Shown: positions 1 to 6,998, counted from the first letter of the stretch. The stretch is DNA of 7,041 bases from UBA6136 sp964344495 (GCA_964344495.1 CAYFNI010000108.1:1-7041); one strand, 5' to 3'. Notes: a model not told the origin generated them from the letters alone. Numbers and translations are program-made.

Positions 1-408
1 GCATATAGCAGACGGCTCAACTGCAGGCTGGTTTCTAGTCTCACTCAAGTTGTCCGTCTTGCCTTGCGATGTCAGATAAAAAACCGTGTAGCCACTGTAT
101 TGGAAAAACAGCATGATTGCTCCCGCCCGCCACCACTTAGACAGCTTCATTGACTCGATTCGATGCATCCCGTAATCAACATTAAGGATCGTCAAACAAA
201 ACCCGAGGACATAAAAGAACCAAGCATCTAAGGTATCAAGTAGAAGCTTAGATCCATTAGGATGCAGGCCTCCATTGTCCAACCAACGCCCTACTGCAAA
301 AAGCACCGCACACAACCCGTAATTTCGAAGATGCTCGAAGATGAATTTAACAAGGGCATCATCCTTAGCAAGTTTGTTTATAAACACAAAAGGCATGCGC
401 TTTTTCAC
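1..408 (-). CDS. Partial hypothetical multi-spanning membrane protein (C-terminus beyond window)
   Basis: An open frame on the minus strand runs without a stop to base 1, so the C-terminus is missing. It begins at a GTG (406-408) or at an in-frame ATG four codons later (394-396), giving 136 or 132 visible codons; an in-frame TAA lies seven codons before the GTG. Neither start has a clear Shine-Dalgarno. Counting from the ATG, the protein starts MPFVFINKLAKDDALVKF. It shows hydrophobic stretches near residues 27-38, 57-73 (DAWFFYVLGFCLTILNV) and 91-108, with a basic loop (KLSKWWR) between the last two and a polar tail after 110. This pattern suggests about three membrane helices. I do not recognise the family. 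Codons are AT-rich (TTT, CTT, AAT, GAT) compared with the GC-rich genes to the right, which suggests acquired DNA next to the tRNA. The length and membrane pattern make a real gene likely; its function is unknown. Confidence 0.6.
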   Translation of the reverse strand, partial: MKKRMPFVFINKLAKDDALVKFIFEHLRNYGLCAVLFAVGRWLDNGGLHPNGSKLLLDTLDAWFFYVLGFCLTILNVDYGMHRIESMKLSKWWRAGAIMLFFQYSGYTVFYLTSQGKTDNLSETRNQPAVEPSAIC

Positions 409-522
409 ACGATGCTGAGCTGGGAATTAGATTAGGCAAGGAGCAGCATAACCCAATCCAATCAGATAGTTACGGTTGTAGTTGGAAACGGCACTGAGAA
501 CGACCGTGTAAACCAAAGAATT

Positions 523-546
523 GTAGTACAGTAAAAAGTGTACTAC
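523..546. repeat. Perfect 8-bp inverted repeat with 8-nt spacer, AT-rich
   Basis: GTAGTACA (523-530) and its exact reverse complement TGTACTAC (539-546) flank the spacer GTAAAAAG. On the plus strand the right arm is followed by TTTT, so it could be a weak plus-strand hairpin terminator. It could equally be a dimeric operator, because it lies 115-138 bp upstream of the start of the membrane-protein ORF. A TACAAT hexamer on the minus strand (520-525) overlaps the left arm and could be a -10 box, but no convincing -35 precedes it. The repeat is seen directly; its role is inference. Confidence 0.45.
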
Positions 547-560
547 TTTTGTGACGGGCA

Positions 561-586
561 TAAAAAAGCAGCCACGTAAGCTGCTG
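561..586 (-). terminator. Rho-independent terminator of the tRNA-Pro gene
   Basis: Read on the minus strand, AGCAGC (580-585) pairs with GCTGCT (567-572) around a 7-nt loop and runs straight into a stretch of T (562-567). It lies 17 bp beyond the CCA end of the tRNA, the expected place for an intrinsic terminator of a monocistronic tRNA transcript. Confidence 0.75.
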
Positions 587-602
587 ATTTATTGCGGGAA
601 TT

Positions 603-680
<78 letters not shown>

Positions 681-687
681 AAGTACT

Positions 688-726
688 CTCTTGCCGCATT
701 CCCCGGATTCCCAAGGTGCGCAAGAG
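688..726 (-). other. 5' leader hairpin of the pre-tRNA-Pro transcript
   Basis: The plus strand reads CTCTTG (688-693), a bulged C (694) and CGCA (695-698), then TGCG (717-720) and CAAGAG (721-726). This makes a ten-pair stem with one bulge and an 18-nt loop. The right edge lies about where transcription from the 733-761 promoter should begin, so the transcript would start with this hairpin and then give a short single-stranded stretch before the mature tRNA 5' end at 679. It may protect the leader or help its processing; that role is inference. Confidence 0.5.
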
Positions 727-732
727 CGGTGA

Positions 733-761
733 ATTCTAAGCCAGAATCGATCCTGACTCAA
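733..761 (-). promoter_or_regulatory. Sigma70-type promoter of tRNA-Pro
   Basis: On the minus strand, TTGAGT (756-761) and TAGAAT (733-738) are separated by 17 bp. Five of six -10 bases and four of six -35 bases match consensus. The predicted start near 726 gives a leader of roughly 47 nt to the tRNA 5' end. It lies between the ispB stop codon and the tRNA, so the tRNA need not depend on read-through from ispB. Confidence 0.7.
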
Positions 762-783
762 TCCCTGATGTTGTAGGGTCTGC

Positions 784-805
784 ATTAAAGCGAGCGTCCC
801 GCTCA
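784..805 (-). terminator. Possible weak terminator overlapping the ispB stop codon
   Basis: On the minus strand, GAGCG-GGA-CGCTC (804 down to 792) forms a five-pair GC-rich hairpin that begins inside the ispB stop codon and is followed by GCTTTAAT. The T-run is short, so termination may be partial. Confidence 0.35.
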
Positions 806-1798
806 GAAATTGCGCTCGACCGAAAACAGGGCCAGGTCGGTCAACGCCTGTTTATAGGCGCTGTCGGGCAACACAGCCAGCGCCTCAATAGCCTTGTTGG
901 CTTCTTCCACCGCCCGGCGCGACGTGTAACGGATAGCGTCGGTGGCCTCGACGATCGCGAAGACACTCTGAAACGCATCCCGATCGCCCTGCTCAATCGC
1001 CGTTCGAAGCACGGCCGCCTGGGCCTCACTGGCCTGCTCCATGGCATAGATCAGCGGCAAGGTTGGCTTGCCGTCGGCCAGATCATCGCCCAGATTCTTG
1101 CCCAATTCTTCCGGCTTTGCCCGGTAGTCCAGGGCATCGTCGATCAACTGAAAGGCAATGCCTAGATGCAAGCCGTATTGTCTGAGCCCTTCCTCAACGG
1201 CGTCCGAGGCTCCCCCCAACACAGCCGCGAGTTGCACCGCCGTACTGAACAGAATGGCGGTCTTGCGGGCGATAACCCTGAGGTAATCCTGTTCGGTTGT
1301 CGCCGGGTTATTGCAGTTGAGCAGTTGCAACACCTCCCCTTCGGCAATGGCCGTGGTGGTGCGCGAAAGAATGTCCATCACGCGCAGACTTTGCACGCTC
1401 ACCATCAACTCGAAGGAGCGGGAGTATAGGTAATCGCCGACCAACACGCTGACCGAGTTGCCCCACAGCGCATTGGCCGTATCCTTGCCGCGGCGCAGGG
1501 TGGATTCGTCGACCACATCGTCATGCAGCAGGGTGGCGGTGTGGATGAACTCAATGACCGCTGCCAGCGTGATCGCATGTTGATTGGCGCAATCAAGACC
1601 CTTCGCGGCCAGCAGGAGCAGCATGGGCCTCAGGCGCTTGCCGCCGCTGTTGACGATGTAATGCCCGATCTGGTTGATCAGCACCACATCGGAGCTCAAC
1701 TCCTTGAGAATCAATTGATCGACAGCAAGCGTCTCGGCCTCCACCAGACGGCGAATGCTGGAAAAATCGGATGGGGCGGTCGAAGAATTAACGCTCAT
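803..1798 (-). CDS. ispB: Octaprenyl/long-chain all-trans polyprenyl diphosphate synthase
   Basis: This is a cytoplasmic trans-prenyltransferase that adds isopentenyl diphosphate units to farnesyl diphosphate, making the C40-type side chain of ubiquinone and menaquinone. From the ATG at 1796-1798 it is 331 aa, close to the 323 aa of E. coli IspB. Visible signatures are GGKRLRP (about residues 52-58, diphosphate binding), the first aspartate-rich motif DDVVD (93-97) followed by LRRG, GEVLQL, and the second aspartate-rich motif DDALD (220-224) with GDDLADGKPTLPL after it. All catalytic motifs are intact. An in-frame GTG at 1844-1846 would add 16 residues, but it lies only about ten bases from the predicted transcription start and the added residues are not IspB-like, so the ATG is preferred. 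Neither start has a strong Shine-Dalgarno. The usual IspB neighbours rplU-rpmA are absent; topA lies upstream. The exact chain length made cannot be read from sequence alone. Confidence 0.95.
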   Translation of the reverse strand: MSVNSSTAPSDFSSIRRLVEAETLAVDQLILKELSSDVVLINQIGHYIVNSGGKRLRPMLLLLAAKGLDCANQHAITLAAVIEFIHTATLLHDDVVDESTLRRGKDTANALWGNSVSVLVGDYLYSRSFELMVSVQSLRVMDILSRTTTAIAEGEVLQLLNCNNPATTEQDYLRVIARKTAILFSTAVQLAAVLGGASDAVEEGLRQYGLHLGIAFQLIDDALDYRAKPEELGKNLGDDLADGKPTLPLIYAMEQASEAQAAVLRTAIEQGDRDAFQSVFAIVEATDAIRYTSRRAVEEANKAIEALAVLPDSAYKQALTDLALFSVERNF

Positions 1799-1861
1799 GG
1801 AAATTGAATGGGTAATCGTGCTCGCGGCCTCCGGCCGGTAGCGCACTGAAAAATGGGTGGC

Positions 1862-1891
1862 ATCCTAGGTTTGGCGGAGGCGGCCTGTCAA
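1862..1891 (-). promoter_or_regulatory. Sigma70-type promoter for ispB
   Basis: On the minus strand a perfect TTGACA (1886-1891) and TAGGAT (1862-1867) are separated by 18 bp in the topA-ispB gap. The predicted start near 1854 leaves a leader of roughly 56 nt to the ispB ATG. This makes ispB independently transcribed even though it follows topA in the same direction. Confidence 0.7.
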
Positions 1892-1901
1892 GGCAACCTC
1901 C
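1876..1901. repeat. Imperfect inverted repeat centred on the ispB -35 hexamer
   Basis: The plus strand reads GGAGG-CG-GCC, then TGTCAA, then GGC-AA-CCTCC. Eight of ten arm positions pair, with a central two-base mismatch, and the six-base centre is exactly the reverse complement of the -35 TTGACA. It could be an operator over the promoter or, as RNA, a hairpin after topA. No T-run follows, so an intrinsic terminator is unlikely. Confidence 0.4.
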
Positions 1902-1927
1902 GTGTCGTTCAGCCCCGGTCTGACATA

Positions 1928-4243
1928 TCAGGTTCCTGACTCCGTCGCGCCGGCCGGCAGTTCACCCTCATAGGGGGTGGCATAGCCGCATTCCTTCTTC
2001 GGGCACACCTTCTCAGCGCCGCGGCGTTTGGTTACCTTCAGCGTCAGGACCGGCCACTGGCAGTTGGGACAGGCCTCCTTGAGCGGTGGGTTCCAGACCG
2101 CGTAGGTACAGGTGGGATAGGTGGAACAGGAGTAGAACAGCTTGCCGAAGCGGGACTTCCGCTTGATCAGATTGCCCTTGTGACACTCCGGACATTCGAC
2201 CCCCGTGTCCTCCGGCTTTTCGAGTGGCTCGATATGCTTGCAGCCAGGGTAGCCCGTGCAACCGATGAATTTGCCATAACGACCGCTCTTGATCACCAGA
2301 GGCGAATCGCACTTCGGACATTGTCGCCCCTCGACGATTTCGGGCGGTGCCTGTGGACCATCGTCCTTGAGGTTACGGGTGTATTTGCAGGTCGGATAGT
2401 TGGTGCAGCCCACGAAGCGGCCGTTGCGGCCCAGGCGGATCGACAGCTTGCTGCCACATTCCGGGCAGGCTTCGTCCATTTCCTCATGCGTCACATCCGC
2501 CCGCTTCAGGCTTTCGTCCTTATTCTCGATCAGGGCAATGAAAGGTCCCCAGAATTCTCGCATCAGCGGAATCCAGCTCTTTTCACCGCGCGAAACAGCA
2601 TCGAGATCATCTTCCAGATGAGCCGTGAAGTTGTAGTCGACGTACTGCGTGAAGTGTTCGGTCAGGAACTTGTTGACGATCCGCCCCACATCCGTGGGAT
2701 GAAACCGCTTGGTCTCGAGTTCGGCATACTTGCGCTGCTGCAAGGTCGAGATGATCGAAGCGTAGGTCGAAGGGCGACCAATGCCGTACTCCTCCAGCGT
2801 CTTGACCAGGCTGGCCTCGGTGTAGCGGGGGGGCGGCTCGGTAAAATGCTGGGAAGCGGTAATATCGACCAGATCGACCACCTGTCCCTGCTCAAGCTTC
2901 GGCAGGAAACCTTCCTCATCGTCCGACGGCGCATCGTCCTTGCCTTCCAGATAGACGCTCATGAAGCCGGGATGCGCCACCGTGGAGCCATTGGCGCGAA
3001 AAACGCCCTGCCCGCCATCGCCGCAGGCCAGATCCACGGCAACCGTGTTGATGGTGGCATGAATCATCTGCGAGGCCACGGCACGCTTCCAGATCAGGGC
3101 ATACAGCTTGAACTGATCCGGACTCAGATGCGACTTGATCTGCTCCGGAATCTTGAACGCCGACGTGGGGCGAATGGCCTCATGCGCCTCCTGGGCGTTT
3201 TTGCTCTTGGTCTTGTACTGCGGCGGCTTGTCCGGCACATTTTCACTGCCGAAGCGTTGCGCGATCAGTTCGCGCAACTCATTGACGGCATCATTGGCCA
3301 GGGTCACCGAATCGGTTCGCATATAGGTAATCAAGCCGACCGTCTCGCCGCCGAGATCGATACCCTCATATAACTGCTGAGCGACCGTCATGGTCCGCCG
3401 GGTGGTGAAGCCGAGCTTGCGGGACGCCTCCTGTTGCAGCGTAGAGGTCGTAAACGGCGCCGCAGGATTGCGCTTGCGCTCCTTCTCCTCGACCTTGGCC
3501 ACCTTGAGCGCCCCCTGAGCAGCGGTCAGGAGCGCCTGTCTGGCCTGGTGCGCGCGGGTCTCGTTGTCGATGCTGAACTGCTCCAGCTTCTCACCGTCCA
3601 GGTACGTCAGGCGGGCGCGGAATGACTGGCCTTTGGCGGAAGACTCCGCCTCGATGGTCCAGTATTCGCGCGAGACGAACTGCTCGATTTCCAGTTCACG
3701 CTCGACAATCATGCGCAGCGCCGGGCTTTGCACCCGACCGGCCGACAAGCCGCGGCGGATTTTCTTCCACAACAGCGGCGAAAGCTTGAAGCCGACCAGA
3801 TAGTCCAGTGCCCGGCGAGCCTGCTGGGCGTTGATCAAGTCCTCGGACAGAGCCTTCGGATGCTCGATGGCCTCGGTGACGGCGCGCTTGGTGATCTCAT
3901 GAAACACGACCCGGTGCACGGGCTTGTCCTTCAGGAGCTTGCGCTCCTTGAGAATCTCGTAGATGTGCCAGGAAATGGCCTCGCCTTCACGATCAGGGTC
4001 GGTCGCGAGAAACAGCGCATCAGCCTGCTTGGCGGCCTTGGCGATCGTCTGCACGTGCTTCTCGTTGCGGTCGATCAGCTCATAGCGCATGGCGAAGTCA
4101 TCGTCGGGATTGACCGCCCCTTCCTTCGGCACCAGATCGCGGACATGGCCATACGACGCAAAGACCTGATAATCCTTGCCCAGATACTTTTCTATGGTTT
4201 TTGCCTTGGCAGGCGACTCAACGATGACGAGGTTATGGCCCAT
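1928..4243 (-). CDS. topA: DNA topoisomerase I (type IA, omega protein)
   Basis: This 771-residue enzyme relaxes negatively supercoiled DNA by nicking one strand, forming a 5'-phosphotyrosine link and passing the other strand through. The N-terminal Toprim domain starts with VIVESPAKAKTIEKYLG (Glu9) and carries DPDREGE (82-88), which binds Mg2+. The active-site segment ITYMRTDS (305-312) places the catalytic tyrosine at 307 and its helper arginine at 309; AHEAIRPT (353-360) and the EEYGIGRPSTYASI segment (484-497) are intact. The C-terminus holds four C4 zinc modules: Cys 593/596/613/619, 642/645/662/668, 684/687/706/712 and 725/728/747/752. It ends soon after the fourth, so it is shorter than E. 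coli TopA (865 aa). The ATG at 4241-4243 gives the usual MGHNLVIVES start, though no strong Shine-Dalgarno is visible. It lies 56 bp after smg with no evident promoter between, so it is probably read as part of the dprA-smg-topA unit. Confidence 0.98.
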   Translation of the reverse strand: MGHNLVIVESPAKAKTIEKYLGKDYQVFASYGHVRDLVPKEGAVNPDDDFAMRYELIDRNEKHVQTIAKAAKQADALFLATDPDREGEAISWHIYEILKERKLLKDKPVHRVVFHEITKRAVTEAIEHPKALSEDLINAQQARRALDYLVGFKLSPLLWKKIRRGLSAGRVQSPALRMIVERELEIEQFVSREYWTIEAESSAKGQSFRARLTYLDGEKLEQFSIDNETRAHQARQALLTAAQGALKVAKVEEKERKRNPAAPFTTSTLQQEASRKLGFTTRRTMTVAQQLYEGIDLGGETVGLITYMRTDSVTLANDAVNELRELIAQRFGSENVPDKPPQYKTKSKNAQEAHEAIRPTSAFKIPEQIKSHLSPDQFKLYALIWKRAVASQMIHATINTVAVDLACGDGGQGVFRANGSTVAHPGFMSVYLEGKDDAPSDDEEGFLPKLEQGQVVDLVDITASQHFTEPPPRYTEASLVKTLEEYGIGRPSTYASIISTLQQRKYAELETKRFHPTDVGRIVNKFLTEHFTQYVDYNFTAHLEDDLDAVSRGEKSWIPLMREFWGPFIALIENKDESLKRADVTHEEMDEACPECGSKLSIRLGRNGRFVGCTNYPTCKYTRNLKDDGPQAPPEIVEGRQCPKCDSPLVIKSGRYGKFIGCTGYPGCKHIEPLEKPEDTGVECPECHKGNLIKRKSRFGKLFYSCSTYPTCTYAVWNPPLKEACPNCQWPVLTLKVTKRRGAEKVCPKKECGYATPYEGELPAGATESGT

Positions 4244-4299
4244 CGGTTTAGATTACGGTGATTCAGAAACAGAAGTCGGCTTGTGCGGCAACGGCGCAC

Positions 4300-4767
4300 T
4301 CAGTGCAGATGGCTGGGCAGACTGCCATAGACCAGGTGTTCCATGCGGGCGAAGGCCATCTCTTCATCCGGCTGGCTGAAGAGCACCATCAGCACCATCC
4401 ATTTAAGGTTGTCCAGGTTCAACTGATCCTCGGCGATCGCCATCACGCGATCCAGTACCAGTTCGCGGCTGGCGGGCGTCAAAATGCCGCATTGTTCGAG
4501 GAACATCAACAGCCCCCGGCTTTCCGCATCGAGCTTGGCCTGCTCCCGATCGGAAAACACGCGGAACGACGGCGAGGAAACCGTGGCGATTCCGTTCTGC
4601 TGGGTCAGCGTATCCAGCCAATCCAGCGCCTTTGAGACTTCGGCATGAGGGAAACCGGCGTCGATCAGGTCCGACCTGACCTCTTCGGCATCGGGCGGGG
4701 TCTCGACATCATCGTCCAGAAACCGCTCGAACAGATAAATCAGCACGTCGAAGACATTTTCTTTCAT
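4300..4767 (-). CDS. smg: Smg protein (DUF494 family)
   Basis: This small acidic cytoplasmic protein belongs to the DUF494/Smg family, found mostly beside dprA in beta- and gammaproteobacteria; its molecular role is unknown. From the ATG at 4765-4767 it is 155 residues and begins MKENVFDVLIYLFERF, matching the family start (FDVLxYLFE). Conserved blocks are visible at 82-92 (ESRGLLMFLEQ) and 117-130 (NLDNLKWMVLMVLF), where E. coli Smg has closely similar sequence. The open frame extends 14 codons further upstream to overlap the dprA stop, but those residues are not family-like. The gap to dprA is 38 bp and a weak TGAG lies before the start. Context suggests co-transcription with dprA and topA, and a possible link to DNA processing, but the sequence shows no catalytic motif. 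Confidence 0.93.
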   Translation of the reverse strand: MKENVFDVLIYLFERFLDDDVETPPDAEEVRSDLIDAGFPHAEVSKALDWLDTLTQQNGIATVSSPSFRVFSDREQAKLDAESRGLLMFLEQCGILTPASRELVLDRVMAIAEDQLNLDNLKWMVLMVLFSQPDEEMAFARMEHLVYGSLPSHLH

Positions 4768-4805
4768 TGGGTACTCAGTTTGCGCACAGGCGCCCGGAGT
4801 TCTTC

Positions 4806-5927
4806 TCAACCGACTCGCAGGTAGGCCCCACCCGGCTGGGAGGCCAGCTTGCCCTGCAACTCCAGCTCGAGCAGCGCAGTAGCGATATGGTGGGCGGGAA
4901 GACCCGTGGCGACGACAAGAGTATCCACAGTCACAGGATCATACGCAATATATTTAAGGAGGCCCTCCTGCTCCGGGCGTGGGGCATCCCACTGAGCCAA
5001 GGGATCAGCTGGAGGCTGCTCCGGGAAGGCATCGGGATACTCCTCAAGGATGTCGTCCGGCGTCTGAACCAGCTTCGCACCCTGCTGAATCAAGTGGTTA
5101 CACCCCTGAGATGCCGGACTGTAAATCGAACCCGGCACGGCAAAGACATCCCGATTCTGCTCCAGCGCCAGCCGTGCGGTAATCAGCGAACCCGATCGCA
5201 ACGCAGCCTCGACCACCAGCGTTCCACGGGCCAGACCGCTGATGATGCGATTGCGACGGGGAAAATGGCCTGCCACCGGCGAGGTTCCGGGCGGGTATTC
5301 AGTGATCAAAGCCCCGCCCGTGGCGATGATCTCATCGGCCAATGCCTGATGATACGGGGGATACACCCGATCCGGACCGGTGCCCATAACAGCCAGCGTG
5401 ACACCCCTGCCCGCCAGCGACCCCCGATGACAGGCGGCATCGATACCGACCGCAAGACCGCTGACCACACCGGCGCCCCGCTCAGCCAGCGCCTGGGCGA
5501 ACTCGGCCGCCGCTTTCAACCCTGAAGGGGTCGGCCGGCGGCTCCCGACCATGGCGACGTGAAACTGACTCAACGCCGCCGGAGCCCCGCAGACAAACAA
5601 CAACAGGGGTGGATCCGGAATTTCTCGCAGCAAGGCCGGATAGTCGGGATGGTCCAGCGTCAGGCAGCTGCGGTCTGCGCCCCCCGCCTGCAGCCAGCGG
5701 AGATCCGCTTCTACACCCGCCCAATCGGGCGTTGTCAGCGCGTCGATGACGCGTGGCCCCATGCCGATGGCGCGCCACTCGGCCTTGTCCGCCCTGAATA
5801 CCGCCGCGGCCGAACCGAAATGCCGGACCAGGCGAGCTCCCCGCACACTGCCGACCTGATCCGCCCGCGCCAGCGCCAGCCAGCCGCGTAGGGCGTCCTG
5901 ATCAGGGGCACTGGAAAGCGGCGTCAC
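4806..5927 (-). CDS. dprA: DNA processing protein DprA (Smf), RecA loader
   Basis: DprA binds incoming single-stranded DNA in the cytoplasm and loads RecA on it during natural transformation; it also occurs widely in bacteria not known to be transformable. The 373-residue protein matches the length of E. coli Smf (374). It has an N-terminal SAM-like helical region (about 10-70) and a Rossmann-type DNA_processg_A core (about 85-295) with VGSRRPTPSG (127-136), SGLAVGIDAACHRGSL (156-171), MGTGPDRVYP (181-190), FPRRNRIISGL (222-232) and EAALRSGSLITA (240-251). A C-terminal winged-helix domain covers about 318-371. Start is GTG (5925-5927), which overlaps the TGA of the LysM gene as GTGA, with a weak GGGG Shine-Dalgarno at 5932-5935. 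This points to translational coupling. All core motifs are intact. Confidence 0.97.
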   Translation of the reverse strand: MTPLSSAPDQDALRGWLALARADQVGSVRGARLVRHFGSAAAVFRADKAEWRAIGMGPRVIDALTTPDWAGVEADLRWLQAGGADRSCLTLDHPDYPALLREIPDPPLLLFVCGAPAALSQFHVAMVGSRRPTPSGLKAAAEFAQALAERGAGVVSGLAVGIDAACHRGSLAGRGVTLAVMGTGPDRVYPPYHQALADEIIATGGALITEYPPGTSPVAGHFPRRNRIISGLARGTLVVEAALRSGSLITARLALEQNRDVFAVPGSIYSPASQGCNHLIQQGAKLVQTPDDILEEYPDAFPEQPPADPLAQWDAPRPEQEGLLKYIAYDPVTVDTLVVATGLPAHHIATALLELELQGKLASQPGGAYLRVG

Positions 5928-6985
5928 GGCACCCCGCGCACCCGATCCAGCACATGGATGAAGCGGCGGGCCTCCATTACCAGCCCGTAGCTGACCTGCC
6001 GGTAGACCGAAAACACCATCAACACCCCGGCCTGCTGCTCGGCCCCGACCACCTTCTCACCAAACCGCGGATTGACCACATCGCGCAAGACCTCACCCTG
6101 CTGCCAGATTTCGAACACATCCCCGACCCGAACCCCGTCCTGTCGGCCGCGATCAATCGACACGACCGAGTACTGGCCGATCTGGCTGACACCGTCCAGC
6201 ACGCCGAGAATATGACCATTCAGCCCCGGACGGGGACGTTGCAGGACAAAGTCCTGACTCAGCTTGATCGGCTGCATCGGCAGCAGCCGGTCACCGATGC
6301 GCGCTTCCTTCTCGGCCTGCATCACCACGACACTGGCCGGATCGCCCAGCGCGCTCAGGCGGACATCGGCAATATAAATGGCCTCATACCCCAGAGTGGC
6401 ACCTGTATCCGGATCCCGATAGGCTGCGCCCGGCCGCAACACGGTGAAGTCGGACGGTGTCCAGGCGTCGATCGCTCGCACATAGAGCGTGTCGCCCGGA
6501 CCGCCCAGCACATGCTCCTCGGCCAACCCCACAACATAGGGCGCGGATTCCGACGGGTCGTCCTCGATCACCTGTGGGCGGCTGAGAAACGGGCTGATGG
6601 CCCGCGAGGGCACGACCGGAATCGGCTCGCCGAGGGGCGTGACGCGGATTTCAGGACTCAGGCGCTCAGTCCCTTGTCCCGCCAGCCGTAGATGCGGGTG
6701 TCCTCCTCGATGCTCGAACACGATCACATCACCGGGGTAGATCCGGTTGGGGTCATGAATATCGGGATTGCCGCGCCACACCTCCGACCACTCCCACGGG
6801 TGCCGCAGAAACCGGCCGGCGATGCTCCAGAGCGTATCCCCTTCGGTGACCCGGTAATGCTCCGGCCGCCCAGGCTGCCACTCGACCGCGCCAACCACCG
6901 GCACCGCAGTCAGGCTCTTGACGATCAGGAACACCACCCCCATCGTCAGAGGGGAGCGGAACGGATGGCGCCGACGCGTGCTCAT
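5924..6985 (-). CDS. Exported LysM-domain protein upstream of dprA
   Basis: The protein (353 aa from the ATG at 6983-6985) has a basic N-terminus (STRRRHPFR), a hydrophobic stretch ending near VPVVGA and then VEWQPG, which reads as a signal peptide with cleavage near residue 33. A single LysM domain follows (about 44-91; HYRVTEGDTLWSIAGRFL to IYPGDVIVF), expected to bind peptidoglycan. The rest has no obvious catalytic motif; about 278-295 (SIDRGRQDGVRVGDVFEI) resembles the SH3-like fold of FlgT-type C-terminal domains, a suggestion only. Proteins of this layout sit next to dprA in several gammaproteobacteria, including the P. aeruginosa PA0020-dprA pair as I recall it. A TTG three codons upstream (6992-6994) is an alternative start: the GGGGGAG at 6999-7005 lies 4 nt before TTG and 13 nt before ATG. 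ATG is preferred on codon grounds but not decided. Function is unknown beyond cell-wall association. Confidence 0.88.
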   Translation of the reverse strand: MSTRRRHPFRSPLTMGVVFLIVKSLTAVPVVGAVEWQPGRPEHYRVTEGDTLWSIAGRFLRHPWEWSEVWRGNPDIHDPNRIYPGDVIVFEHRGGHPHLRLAGQGTERLSPEIRVTPLGEPIPVVPSRAISPFLSRPQVIEDDPSESAPYVVGLAEEHVLGGPGDTLYVRAIDAWTPSDFTVLRPGAAYRDPDTGATLGYEAIYIADVRLSALGDPASVVVMQAEKEARIGDRLLPMQPIKLSQDFVLQRPRPGLNGHILGVLDGVSQIGQYSVVSIDRGRQDGVRVGDVFEIWQQGEVLRDVVNPRFGEKVVGAEQQAGVLMVFSVYRQVSYGLVMEARRFIHVLDRVRGVP

Positions 6986-6998
6986 GCGATTCAACGGA

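Noticed and set aside
325..343. Tandem TCGAAGATG copies ten bases apart
   Set aside because: Only two short copies, inside the membrane-protein frame where they are read as ordinary codons; probably chance.
2180..3373. A 397-codon open frame on the plus strand opposite topA
   Set aside because: It lies wholly antisense to topA, a certain gene; long antisense frames are common in GC-rich coding DNA, and its translation shows no domain-like pattern.
4244..4299. Search for a separate topA promoter in the smg-topA gap
   Set aside because: TAATCT occurs close to the start codon but has no -35 partner at a suitable distance, so no promoter is called.
4767..5525. A 252-codon plus-strand frame opposite dprA
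   Set aside because: It is antisense to intact dprA, with composition expected of a shadow frame and no recognisable motif.
5954..6691. A 245-codon plus-strand frame opposite the LysM gene
   Set aside because: Same reasoning: the minus-strand gene has a signal peptide and LysM domain, while this frame has no coherent features.
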